Assembly: GCF_018861315.1 (NCBI RefSeq) | Contig: NZ_JAHLDL010000006.1 | Location: 62,001-126,000, forward strand | Reading direction: 5' to 3' | DNA: 64,000 nucleotides | From: Clostridium bowmanii | Lineage (GTDB): Bacteria > Bacillota > Clostridia > Clostridiales > Clostridiaceae | Part shown: positions 26,611-33,744 of the stretch, in pieces | How positions within the stretch are numbered: position 1 is the stretch's first letter | Layout of the letters: each line of letters starts with the position of its first letter | The notes under the pieces: model-generated | What the model was told of the DNA's origin: nothing | The model's input: only the letters and a program-made list of their open reading frames with translations | The model's database searches: none | Translations under genes and position numbers: made by a program

Positions 26611-28779
26611 CTATTTCAAATTAAACTTAGCAAAAGCCTCCGCCATAGCCGAATTATCAGAACTTACAGGTTCCTCTTTCTTATTTTGCTGATTTAAAAA
26701 TCTACTAACATCTTTTTTATCTAAAGCACCCTTTTCTTTATCGCGGCGCTTAGTAAACGCTGAAAGTTTTTCCCTATAGCCACAACCACAAGCGAAAATC
26801 TTATTGTCTCCATCGCCTCTAATTTCCATTTTCTTGTGACAAGTAGGGCAACGTGCATTTGAAACTTGTGATACACCTTTACGATATCCACATTCTCTAT
26901 CTGGACATACTAGCATTTTACCCCTTTTGCCGTTAACCTCAAGAAGATACTTACTACACTCAGGACATTTAACTCTTGTAGCATTATCATGCTTGTATAT
27001 TTCCGAGGAATTTACTACGTTCTTCACAAGCTTTGAAGCATAATCTCTCATCTCTTTTACGAAATTCATAGAACTCGCTTTTCCTTTGCTTACAAGTTGA
27101 AGCTGTTTCTCCCACTTAGCAGTAAGCTCTGGAGATTTTAATTCCTCTGGAACCAAACCTATTAATTGTATTCCTTTTGAAGTTGGGAAAATATCTTTAC
27201 CTCTTCTCTCCATATAAAAGATGCTAAATAATTTTTCAATTATATCTGCACGAGTGGCGGAAGTTCCAAGCCCCGAGGTGTTATCCAAAGCTTCCCTTAA
27301 ACTCTCATCTTGTATATCTTTGCCTGGATGCTCCATAGCGGTGAGTAAGGTCGCTTCATTATATCTTGCTGGTGGCTTCGTCTTTTCATTTACGGACCTT
27401 ACCAAAGTAAGTTTAATAGCTTCCCCTTTATTTATAGGTGGAAGAGATTGATCTTTATCTTCCCCATCATCTGAACTGCTTATTTCTCTCCAACCCTTTG
27501 ATTTAACTGTTTTTCCTTTTGCAGAAAAGCTTTCACCTTTTACCTCTATTTTTACAGTAGTTTGCTCATACTCGAAAGCTGGACTTAAGACTTCTAAAAA
27601 TCTTTTTACAACTAAGTCATAAATAGTCCTTTCTTCTCTGTTTAAGCTAGATAAATCTACATGCTGCTCAGTAGGAATTATAGCATGATGATCCGATACC
27701 TTACTATTATCCACAAGTCTACTTGTAGTATGAATTCTATTTTTTATTATATTTCTAGCAGCTTTTTCATATGGTCCTATAGCTATACTCTTTAATCTAT
27801 CCATAAGTGTTGCCACTATATCTGTAGTAATATGTCTTGAGTCTGTTCTTGGATATGATAATATCTTATGGTTTTCATATAATCTCTGCATTAAATTAAG
27901 GGTTTGCTTTGCAGAATACCCAAATTTTCTATTTGCGTCCCTTTGAAGCTCTGTTAAATCATATGCAAGTGGTGGAAGTTCTTTTTTAGAGGCTTTATTT
28001 ACTTCTACTACTGTACCCATTTGATTGTTCACTTTTACAACTACATCCTCTGCCTTTTGCTTGTCAAAGCTACGCGATTCTCCATTCTTACTTGACCAAT
28101 GCACTGTAAAATTATTCACCTTACCATTTACAGTCCAGTAATCTTTTCCAATGAATTTCTTTATTTCATTTTCTCTATCAACGATAAGTGCTAAGGTTGG
28201 TGTTTGAACTCTTCCCGCTGATAATTGAGCATTATATTTACAAGTTAGGGCCCTAGTGACATTAAGACCTATAAGCCAATCTGCCTCTGCTCTTGATTGA
28301 GCTGCCCAAAATAGATTTTCATAATCTCTTCCAGGTTTTAGATTGGCAAATCCGTCTTTTATTGCTTTTTCAGTTTGTGAGGATATCCATAACCTCTTTA
28401 TAGGCTTTTTAAATCCTGCTTTTTGAATGATCCAACGTGCAACCAGTTCCCCTTCACGCCCGGCATCTGTTGCTATAACTAGCTCATCCACGTCAGCTCT
28501 TTTAAGAAGTTCATGCACAACTTTATATTGCTTTGAGGTTTCTTTAATAATCACAAGTTTTAAATCCTTAGGTAGCATTGGAAGATCTTCTATTCTCCAA
28601 CTTTTATATTTTTGATCATAATCCTCTGGACCCGCTAGTGTAACAAGATGTCCTAGTGCCCAAGTTACTATATACTTTTGCCCCATTAAATACCCGTTTC
28701 CGCCTTGACTACAATTTAAGACTTTTGCAAGTTCTTTTCCAACAGAGGGCTTTTCTGCTAAAACTAATATTTTTCCCAT
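26611..28779 (-). CDS. topB: DNA topoisomerase III
   Basis: The 722-aa type IA topoisomerase has the TOPRIM start LVLAEKPSVGKELAKVLN and DAGREGELVARW near residue 105. The active-site tyrosine is in ILSYPRTDSRHITTD near residue 310. The C-terminal region (about 595-690) contains zinc-ribbon pairs CPECSKYLLE and CPTCHKKMEI, the second ending CGCG. It relaxes and decatenates DNA. A palindrome containing TATAAT lies just upstream and may be its promoter or operator. Length is normal for Firmicute TopB. Confidence 0.96.
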   Translation of the reverse strand: MGKILVLAEKPSVGKELAKVLNCSQGGNGYLMGQKYIVTWALGHLVTLAGPEDYDQKYKSWRIEDLPMLPKDLKLVIIKETSKQYKVVHELLKRADVDELVIATDAGREGELVARWIIQKAGFKKPIKRLWISSQTEKAIKDGFANLKPGRDYENLFWAAQSRAEADWLIGLNVTRALTCKYNAQLSAGRVQTPTLALIVDRENEIKKFIGKDYWTVNGKVNNFTVHWSSKNGESRSFDKQKAEDVVVKVNNQMGTVVEVNKASKKELPPLAYDLTELQRDANRKFGYSAKQTLNLMQRLYENHKILSYPRTDSRHITTDIVATLMDRLKSIAIGPYEKAARNIIKNRIHTTSRLVDNSKVSDHHAIIPTEQHVDLSSLNREERTIYDLVVKRFLEVLSPAFEYEQTTVKIEVKGESFSAKGKTVKSKGWREISSSDDGEDKDQSLPPINKGEAIKLTLVRSVNEKTKPPARYNEATLLTAMEHPGKDIQDESLREALDNTSGLGTSATRADIIEKLFSIFYMERRGKDIFPTSKGIQLIGLVPEELKSPELTAKWEKQLQLVSKGKASSMNFVKEMRDYASKLVKNVVNSSEIYKHDNATRVKCPECSKYLLEVNGKRGKMLVCPDRECGYRKGVSQVSNARCPTCHKKMEIRGDGDNKIFACGCGYREKLSAFTKRRDKEKGALDKKDVSRFLNQQNKKEEPVSSDNSAMAEAFAKFNLK

Positions 28780-28804
28780 ATGTAAAACTTCCTCTCAAAT
28801 ATAT

Positions 28805-28828
28805 CTAGTGTATACTATTATACACTAG
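28805..28828 (-). promoter_or_regulatory. Perfect palindrome with a -10 box upstream of topB
   Basis: CTAGTGTATA and TATACACTAG form a 10-bp perfect inverted repeat with a 4-nt centre, ending 25 bp before the topB start. The minus-strand reading contains TATAAT inside it, so a repressor site overlapping a promoter is possible. No clear -35 was seen. Confidence 0.45.
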
Positions 28829-28836
28829 TTTATTTT

Positions 28837-28886
28837 AATATTAAATTATAAGCTACATACATATATGTTGCCTATAATTTAATATT
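28837..28886 (-). terminator. Long AT-rich hairpin after the methyltransferase gene
   Basis: AATATTAAATTATA pairs perfectly with TATAATTTAATATT (14 bp) around a 22-nt loop, beginning about 14 bp beyond the methyltransferase stop. The T-run after it is weak, so it may protect the 3' end rather than terminate efficiently. Confidence 0.5.
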
Positions 28887-28900
28887 ATTTGTCTTAATAA

Positions 28901-29464
28901 TTATTTTTTCTTATTAGAGTATGTAGTAGTTTTCTTTTCTGCCATGAAAACATAATAACCATCAATTTCGCTTATCTTCACACCACCAAAAATTGAAATC
29001 AACTTATTTTTATACCAATCTTTTCTTTTAGTAACCATAAACATTTTTCCACCAACCTCTAATCTATTAAATCCTTTTTCAATGAATTCCTTTGGAACAG
29101 AAAAATCCACATGGTATGGAGGATTAGAAAGAATTAAATTAAATTCCTTATCATCCATGTTTTTAAATCCATCACTTTGATATAGCTTAACTCCTTCAAC
29201 ATCATTTAATGTAATGTTTTCGCTTGCAAGTTTTACCGCTGCGACATCTATATCAGTCATAACTACATTTGTTGCTCCTACTATTTTTGCAGCTAATATT
29301 CCAACTATACCATAACCACAACCCAAATCTAATACTTTATCATCAGCCTTAAATTCAACAGTTGATAACATTGCTAAAGTACCTTTATCAACATTTTGAG
29401 GTGAAAATACCTCATTTGATGTATTAAATTTCATATCAATTTCTTTTATATTTACATCTAACAT
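28901..29464 (-). CDS. RsmC-like small-domain methyltransferase
   Basis: The 187-aa protein has the SAM motif VLDLGCGYGIVGILAAKI near residue 44, an acidic MTDID at the end of strand 2, and the substrate motif LILSNPPYHVDF near residue 109. NPPY is the signature of N-methyltransferases acting on amino groups of guanine or adenine. The family (MTS, PF05175) includes RsmC and RlmG; a 16S rRNA guanine is a reasonable but unproven target. It is shorter than RsmC because it lacks the N-terminal duplicated domain, as is usual in Firmicutes. Confidence 0.87.
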   Translation of the reverse strand: MLDVNIKEIDMKFNTSNEVFSPQNVDKGTLAMLSTVEFKADDKVLDLGCGYGIVGILAAKIVGATNVVMTDIDVAAVKLASENITLNDVEGVKLYQSDGFKNMDDKEFNLILSNPPYHVDFSVPKEFIEKGFNRLEVGGKMFMVTKRKDWYKNKLISIFGGVKISEIDGYYVFMAEKKTTTYSNKKK

Positions 29465-29644
29465 AATTATCCCTCCAAAGTTCTTCTTAAATTAAATTAA
29501 AAATTATAACAACATATTCTTGTATATATTTAAATACTACTTATTATTATAACAAAAATATCGATAAAGTGCTTTTTATTCTCATAAATGATATAATATT
29601 CAGAGTATATTTAAAAATTTTAAAATGAATTTAGAGGTAATTAA

Positions 29645-30427
29645 ATGAATTATATAGTATTTGATTTAGAATTTAATCAAGGTTACAACTTTGGAGTGGA
29701 AAGTGAAAATATAATAAACCCTAAATGTCCTTTCGAAATAATTCAGATAGGTGCGATAAAGCTAAATGAGAATTTTGAGAAAATTTCAACTCTTGATATA
29801 TTAATAAAACCTGAAATATATACTACTCTTAATCCTTTTGTAAAAAACATTACCGGACTAACAATGGATGAATTGGATAAAGGTAAATCCTTCAAAGAAA
29901 TGTATAGTGAATTTATGCAGTTTATTCAACCTGCCCACTGTGTGCTATGCGTCTGGGGAGCCGCAGACATAAAAGAATTATTTCGTAATATAGAATATCA
30001 CGGATTAGATGCGGCCACCGTGCCCACAGAATACATAAATATTCAATCCTATGCTTCTAAGGCGCTTAATTGCAAAAGAGGGATTAACATTGGTCTAAGT
30101 AATGCAGCCCAATTGCTAGATATACCCATTGAAAGTCAATTACATAATGCTTTTAATGATGCCTACTATACCGCAGAGGTTTTCAAAATAATTTATAGCA
30201 ATGAAATTAAAATTAAGGTGTATGATCTTTATAACCACAAAGACTTAAAGAGATCTAGTAGTGAAAATCACAAAATCGATTTGTATAATTTAATGAAACA
30301 ATTCGAAAAAATGTTTAAAAGACAAATGACTGAGGACGAACAATTTATAATTAAGTTAGCTTATATTATGGGTAAAACAAATCAATTTCAAATTAAAATC
30401 GGTTCTCCAACCACATCAAAAAAATAA
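29645..30427 (+). CDS. DEDDh-family 3'-5' exonuclease, KapD-like
   Basis: The 260-aa protein has the three exonuclease motifs: IVFDLEFNQGYN at residues 4-15 (D and E of Exo I), VWGAADIKELF near residue 102 (Exo II) and HNAFNDAYYTAEVF near residue 176 (Exo III with His). It resembles KapD/ERI-1-type exonucleases acting on RNA or DNA; KapD was reported to inhibit the KinA branch of sporulation in B. subtilis. Whether that role applies here is not known. The 5' context taaATG has only a weak GAGGT Shine-Dalgarno about 7 nt upstream. Confidence 0.87.
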   Translation: MNYIVFDLEFNQGYNFGVESENIINPKCPFEIIQIGAIKLNENFEKISTLDILIKPEIYTTLNPFVKNITGLTMDELDKGKSFKEMYSEFMQFIQPAHCVLCVWGAADIKELFRNIEYHGLDAATVPTEYINIQSYASKALNCKRGINIGLSNAAQLLDIPIESQLHNAFNDAYYTAEVFKIIYSNEIKIKVYDLYNHKDLKRSSSENHKIDLYNLMKQFEKMFKRQMTEDEQFIIKLAYIMGKTNQFQIKIGSPTTSKK

Positions 30428-30460
30428 TATCAGCATAGAAGGTACCTTCTATGCTGATAT
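30427..30460. terminator. Perfect 34-bp palindromic terminator between convergent genes
   Basis: atatcagcatagaaggt is followed directly by its exact reverse complement, giving a 34-bp perfect palindrome. It overlaps the last base of the exonuclease gene stop codon and lies 13 bp from the stop of the convergent HNH-like gene, so it can end both transcripts. Confidence 0.85.
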
Positions 30461-30472
30461 TTAGAATACTTA

Positions 30473-31183
30473 TTATTCTTCTGTTTCTTCCTCAGGTTTA
30501 ACAAACTCTAACTCAGCCGTTTTATTTTCTAAATTAGCTTTTCTGTTATCTAATGTATTAAGATTTATAGGGTGAGTAACCATATCTTCAGTTGTACTCA
30601 TTATAAATCTGTTCAAATAAATTTTTCCTTCAGGAGTGTTTGCTACAGCATAAGGCTCTGTTTCTTTCTTAAATAAAACCCAAGTATAGCCATTATTAAC
30701 TACTCTATTTAAATCTTCTTTATCAATGAACGTCCTTGATTTTTCTTTACCATATCTGTCCCTTAATATTACAGCAACAGTTTCTTCATCTAATTCTTCA
30801 TAATCATTAACTGCATTTTGATTATATACTTCTAAGTTAGATTTTCTGTTATCTAGAGAATCTCCATTAATATGTCTTACTGGTGCTTTAGGATGAACAT
30901 CTAAGATAAAAGATTGAAGACTTTGCTTTCTTCTATATTTTTTTTCTTCGATGTAATAACTACTTAAGTTTTGTGCTAAGTAATTATTAAGATCTTTATT
31001 CCATTCTGCAAACCAAAGACCTTTTTCTAATACCTTTTGTAAATCCTGCGTATCTATTTTACCATCAACAGTTGTACCATCTTTTTTAACTAGTTTTAAA
31101 ATAGTAACTTCTTCAAGTGTTTGGTGTTTGTTTGATTTAATTTCAACTTTAGTCGCTTCTGTTTTATTTTCCTTATTTATAAT
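30473..31183 (-). CDS. Tandem HNH/AP2-like domain protein with a non-canonical start codon
   Basis: An uninterrupted 236-codon frame on the minus strand ends at 30473. It encodes two copies of an AP2/HNH homing-endonuclease-like module. Copy 1 has KDGTTVDGKIDTQDLQKVLE, QSLQSFILDVH and VRHINGDSLDNRKSNLEVY; copy 2 has RTFIDKEDLNRVVNNGYTWV, YLNRFIM and HPINLNTLDNRKANLE. The His-Asn signature is kept in copy 1 and eroded in copy 2, suggesting a domesticated DNA-binding protein. Between the upstream in-frame TGA and residue 120 there is no ATG, GTG or TTG. A GAGG lies 6 nt before ATT (31181-31183), followed by ATA, so translation probably starts at ATT. A frameshift from an overlapping 12-codon frame starting MPKLKKEVSYYK is the alternative. 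Confidence 0.72.
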   Translation of the reverse strand: MINKENKTEATKVEIKSNKHQTLEEVTILKLVKKDGTTVDGKIDTQDLQKVLEKGLWFAEWNKDLNNYLAQNLSSYYIEEKKYRRKQSLQSFILDVHPKAPVRHINGDSLDNRKSNLEVYNQNAVNDYEELDEETVAVILRDRYGKEKSRTFIDKEDLNRVVNNGYTWVLFKKETEPYAVANTPEGKIYLNRFIMSTTEDMVTHPINLNTLDNRKANLENKTAELEFVKPEEETEE

Positions 31184-31216
31184 AGGACACCTCTTTCTTC
31201 AATTTAGGCATCTTTG

Positions 31217-31251
31217 AAAAAATAAGCAGTCAGCATGCTAGCCTATTTTTT
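31217..31251 (-). promoter_or_regulatory. Terminator-like hairpin in the leader of the HNH-like gene
   Basis: On the minus strand AAAAAATAGGC pairs with GCTTATTTTTT (11 bp, one G-U) around a 13-nt loop containing AGCATGCT. The 3' arm is its own U-run. It lies 34 nt upstream of the ATT start, and no other minus-strand gene lies upstream. It is therefore a candidate attenuator in the leader of this gene. A possible TATAAT -10 (near 31365) would give a leader of roughly 180 nt. Confidence 0.55.
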
Positions 31252-31508
31252 TCATATGCCTTAATGGGATTTAAAATTATATATAACTTTAATATTTCCC
31301 TATTTTTTTTAATAACAACTCAATTTTCTCTAGAACACACATGTTTATTTTACTACATTATTTTAATTATACCACATTCCTAAGTATAATAGCTCTTATT
31401 TTTTCAATAAACTTAATATTTTTTTAAATATTATTAAAACCTATATTATAAATATTTTCTTTCCTTTTGGGTTAAACTTCTTAGTAGATACATGAAGGAG
31501 GGAATACT

Positions 31509-31829
31509 ATGTCAAAAATTAGCTGTAGTGTAGAGAACTGCTCCCATAATAACAAAAACACATGTTATGCTAACATAATTAATGTTGGTGGTACAAGCGC
31601 AAAAAAAGATTCTGACACTTGTTGTGCTTCTTTTTTAGATTCCAGGGTTTATAGCGATTTTACAAATAATATTAACGAGAATGGTAATGAATGTGACGCA
31701 ATTACCTGTATTGTTGGCACTTGCACCTATAACTCTAATAATCACTGTAATGCTAATTCCATAGATGTCAGTGGCAAAAATGTTAATCTTTACTCAGAAA
31801 CTAACTGCTTAACATTTAAACCAGACTAA
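31509..31829 (+). CDS. DUF1540-domain cysteine-rich protein, two repeats
   Basis: The 106-aa protein contains two DUF1540 units with the pattern CxxxxCxxNxxxxC: CSVENCSHNNKNTC at about 6-19 and CIVGTCTYNSNNHC at about 68-81. Each is followed by a conserved Asn and a distal cysteine (SDTCCASF and SETNCLTF). The cysteine spacing suggests a small metal-binding module. Members are common and uncharacterised in clostridia, often linked to spores. GGAGGG lies 6-7 nt before the ATG. Confidence 0.9.
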   Translation: MSKISCSVENCSHNNKNTCYANIINVGGTSAKKDSDTCCASFLDSRVYSDFTNNINENGNECDAITCIVGTCTYNSNNHCNANSIDVSGKNVNLYSETNCLTFKPD

Positions 31830-31846
31830 GCAAATTATTTTCAAGT

Positions 31847-32527
31847 TTATACATTCCACAATTCAGATACCTCTTTCTCTGTAAGGTAACGCCACATTCC
31901 ACCCTCTAACTCATCAATTTTTATATTGATGATTCGTATTCTCTCCAGTCTTACAACTTTGTATCCAAATGCACTGCTCATTCTGCGAATTTGTTTATTC
32001 AGTCCTTGAGTAAGAATAATACTAAAAGTATCTTCGGTTAATCTACTAACATCGCAAGGTCTTGTTGTAACACTACAAATACTGACTCCTTCAGACATTC
32101 CTTTCATAAAACAGTCATCAAAAGGCTTATTCAGAGTTACTATATATTCTTTCTCATGCTCATTTTCCGATTCTAAAATTTTATTTGCAAGTTCTCCATC
32201 ATTTGTCATTAGTATTAGCCCTTGTGAGGCTTTGTCCAGTCTACCAACTGGGAAAATATATTCTGGATAATTCATAAAACTAATTATATTGCTTTCCACG
32301 CTCTTTTCTGCAGTGCAGGTAATTCCTACTGGTTTATTTAATGCAATATAAATTTTATCCTTCACCGGTATGGGCTTATTATCAATAAGAATAGTATCCT
32401 CTTCTTCCACCCACTGCCCAGGTATGCACAATTTCCCATTTACTATTATTCTATTTTTCGCAATAAATCTATTGGCATCTGTTCTGGAACAAATACCATG
32501 GTTGCTAAGAAGTTTATTTATTCTCAT
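31847..32527 (-). CDS. rluF: 23S rRNA pseudouridine synthase, RluF type
   Basis: The 226-aa protein has an S4 domain (MRINKLLSNHGICSRTDANR) and the catalytic motif FPVGRLDKASQGLILMTNDG at about 92-111. The C-terminal LTQGLNKQIRRMSSAFGYKV and RLERIRIINI are typical of the RluF subgroup, which modifies 23S rRNA near U2604 and sometimes tRNA-Tyr. Convergent with the DUF1540 gene, 17 bp apart. Confidence 0.87.
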   Translation of the reverse strand: MRINKLLSNHGICSRTDANRFIAKNRIIVNGKLCIPGQWVEEEDTILIDNKPIPVKDKIYIALNKPVGITCTAEKSVESNIISFMNYPEYIFPVGRLDKASQGLILMTNDGELANKILESENEHEKEYIVTLNKPFDDCFMKGMSEGVSICSVTTRPCDVSRLTEDTFSIILTQGLNKQIRRMSSAFGYKVVRLERIRIINIKIDELEGGMWRYLTEKEVSELWNV

Positions 32528-32674
32528 AAAATATCTCTATCCTTTCACTTAAAAACCTACTGTAATGGATTATTTAAAATTAGTGTAATATTGTAAAAAT
32601 ACTTTGTCAATAGAATTCATAACCTAATAATTCATTAACAACAAAATGCTACAAGCTTCTTTAAAATAGTACGT

Positions 32675-32711
32675 AAAAAGGTATTATAAATTAAAATTAT
32701 TACACCTTTTT
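32675..32711 (-). terminator. Terminator of the citrate-isocitrate operon
   Basis: On the minus strand AAAAAGGT pairs with ACCTTTTT, with further A-T pairing inside. It lies about 25 bp beyond the isocitrate dehydrogenase stop codon. Confidence 0.7.
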
Positions 32712-32735
32712 TTGTAACTATTAAATAATACATAT

Positions 32736-33740
32736 TTATTTACCCATTTTATCAATAACAGCTTCCGCAAACTCTTGAGTTCCAGTAGTACCACCTAAAT
32801 CACAAGTTAAGTATTTTCCTTCTTTTAAAACAGCTTCCACAGCTTTCTCTATTTTATCTGCGGCTTCCGCTTCTCCTATATATCTTAGCATCATAACAGC
32901 AGATAAAATGCAGGCAGTAGGATTTGCTATGTTGGTGCCAGCTATATCTGGAGCAGATCCATGAGCGGGCTCAAAAACTGCACCTTCTTCTCCGATATTT
33001 GCACCTGGAACTAATCCAAGCCCTCCAATTAGACCTGCTGCCATATCTGATAAAATATCGCCATATAGATTAGGCATTACAAGTACATCATATTTTTCTG
33101 GATTCATAACAAGCTTCATGCTCATTGCATCAACTATAACATCTCCAAAGTCTATTTCACTGTGCATGGTCGCTATATTTCTTGCACATCTTAAGAATAA
33201 TCCATCGGATAACTTCATAATATTTGCTTTATGGACCGCTATAACCTGTTTTCTATTCTGCTCTTTTGCTATTTTAAAAGCATATTCAACTATCCTATCA
33301 CTAGCTTTCTTACTTATTATCTTTATACTCTCTGCAATATCCTCTGTAATCATATGCTCTATTCCCGCATATAGATCTTCACTGTTTTCTCTCACTATTA
33401 TTAAGTCTACATTTTCATATCTTGAGGTCACCCCTTGAAATGTTTTTATAGGCCTTATATTAGCATAAAGATTTAATTCCTGTCTTAATGTAACATTAAC
33501 ACTTTTAAACCCCATACCAACTGGTGTTGTTACAGGTCCTTTAAGTGCAACTTTATTTTTTTTAATGCTTTCTAAAACATAGGAAGGTATAGGAGTATTG
33601 AATTCCTCTATAACCTCTGCGCCCATTCGTACTATTTCCCAATTAATGCAAACACCACTGTTTTCTATTACTTTAACGGCAGCAGAAATTACTTCTGGTC
33701 CGATTCCGTCTCCAGGTATAAGTGTAATATTATGTTCCAT
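32736..33740 (-). CDS. NAD-type isocitrate dehydrogenase
   Basis: The product is about 334 aa of the isocitrate/isopropylmalate dehydrogenase family. It starts MEHNITLIPGDGIGPEVISA and has NVTLRQELNLYANIRPIKTF, DLIIVRENSEDLYAGIEH, NLYGDILSDMAAGLIGGLG and FEPAHGSAPDIAGTNIANPT. The context with aconitase and Re-citrate synthase points to isocitrate rather than isopropylmalate. The ATG at 33738-33740 has GGCGAG 7 nt upstream; a start five codons earlier would overlap the aconitase gene. It oxidatively decarboxylates isocitrate to 2-oxoglutarate, the precursor of glutamate. Last gene of a three-gene operon. Confidence 0.88.
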   Translation of the reverse strand: MEHNITLIPGDGIGPEVISAAVKVIENSGVCINWEIVRMGAEVIEEFNTPIPSYVLESIKKNKVALKGPVTTPVGMGFKSVNVTLRQELNLYANIRPIKTFQGVTSRYENVDLIIVRENSEDLYAGIEHMITEDIAESIKIISKKASDRIVEYAFKIAKEQNRKQVIAVHKANIMKLSDGLFLRCARNIATMHSEIDFGDVIVDAMSMKLVMNPEKYDVLVMPNLYGDILSDMAAGLIGGLGLVPGANIGEEGAVFEPAHGSAPDIAGTNIANPTACILSAVMMLRYIGEAEAADKIEKAVEAVLKEGKYLTCDLGGTTGTQEFAEAVIDKMGK

Positions 33741-33744
33741 GCTT

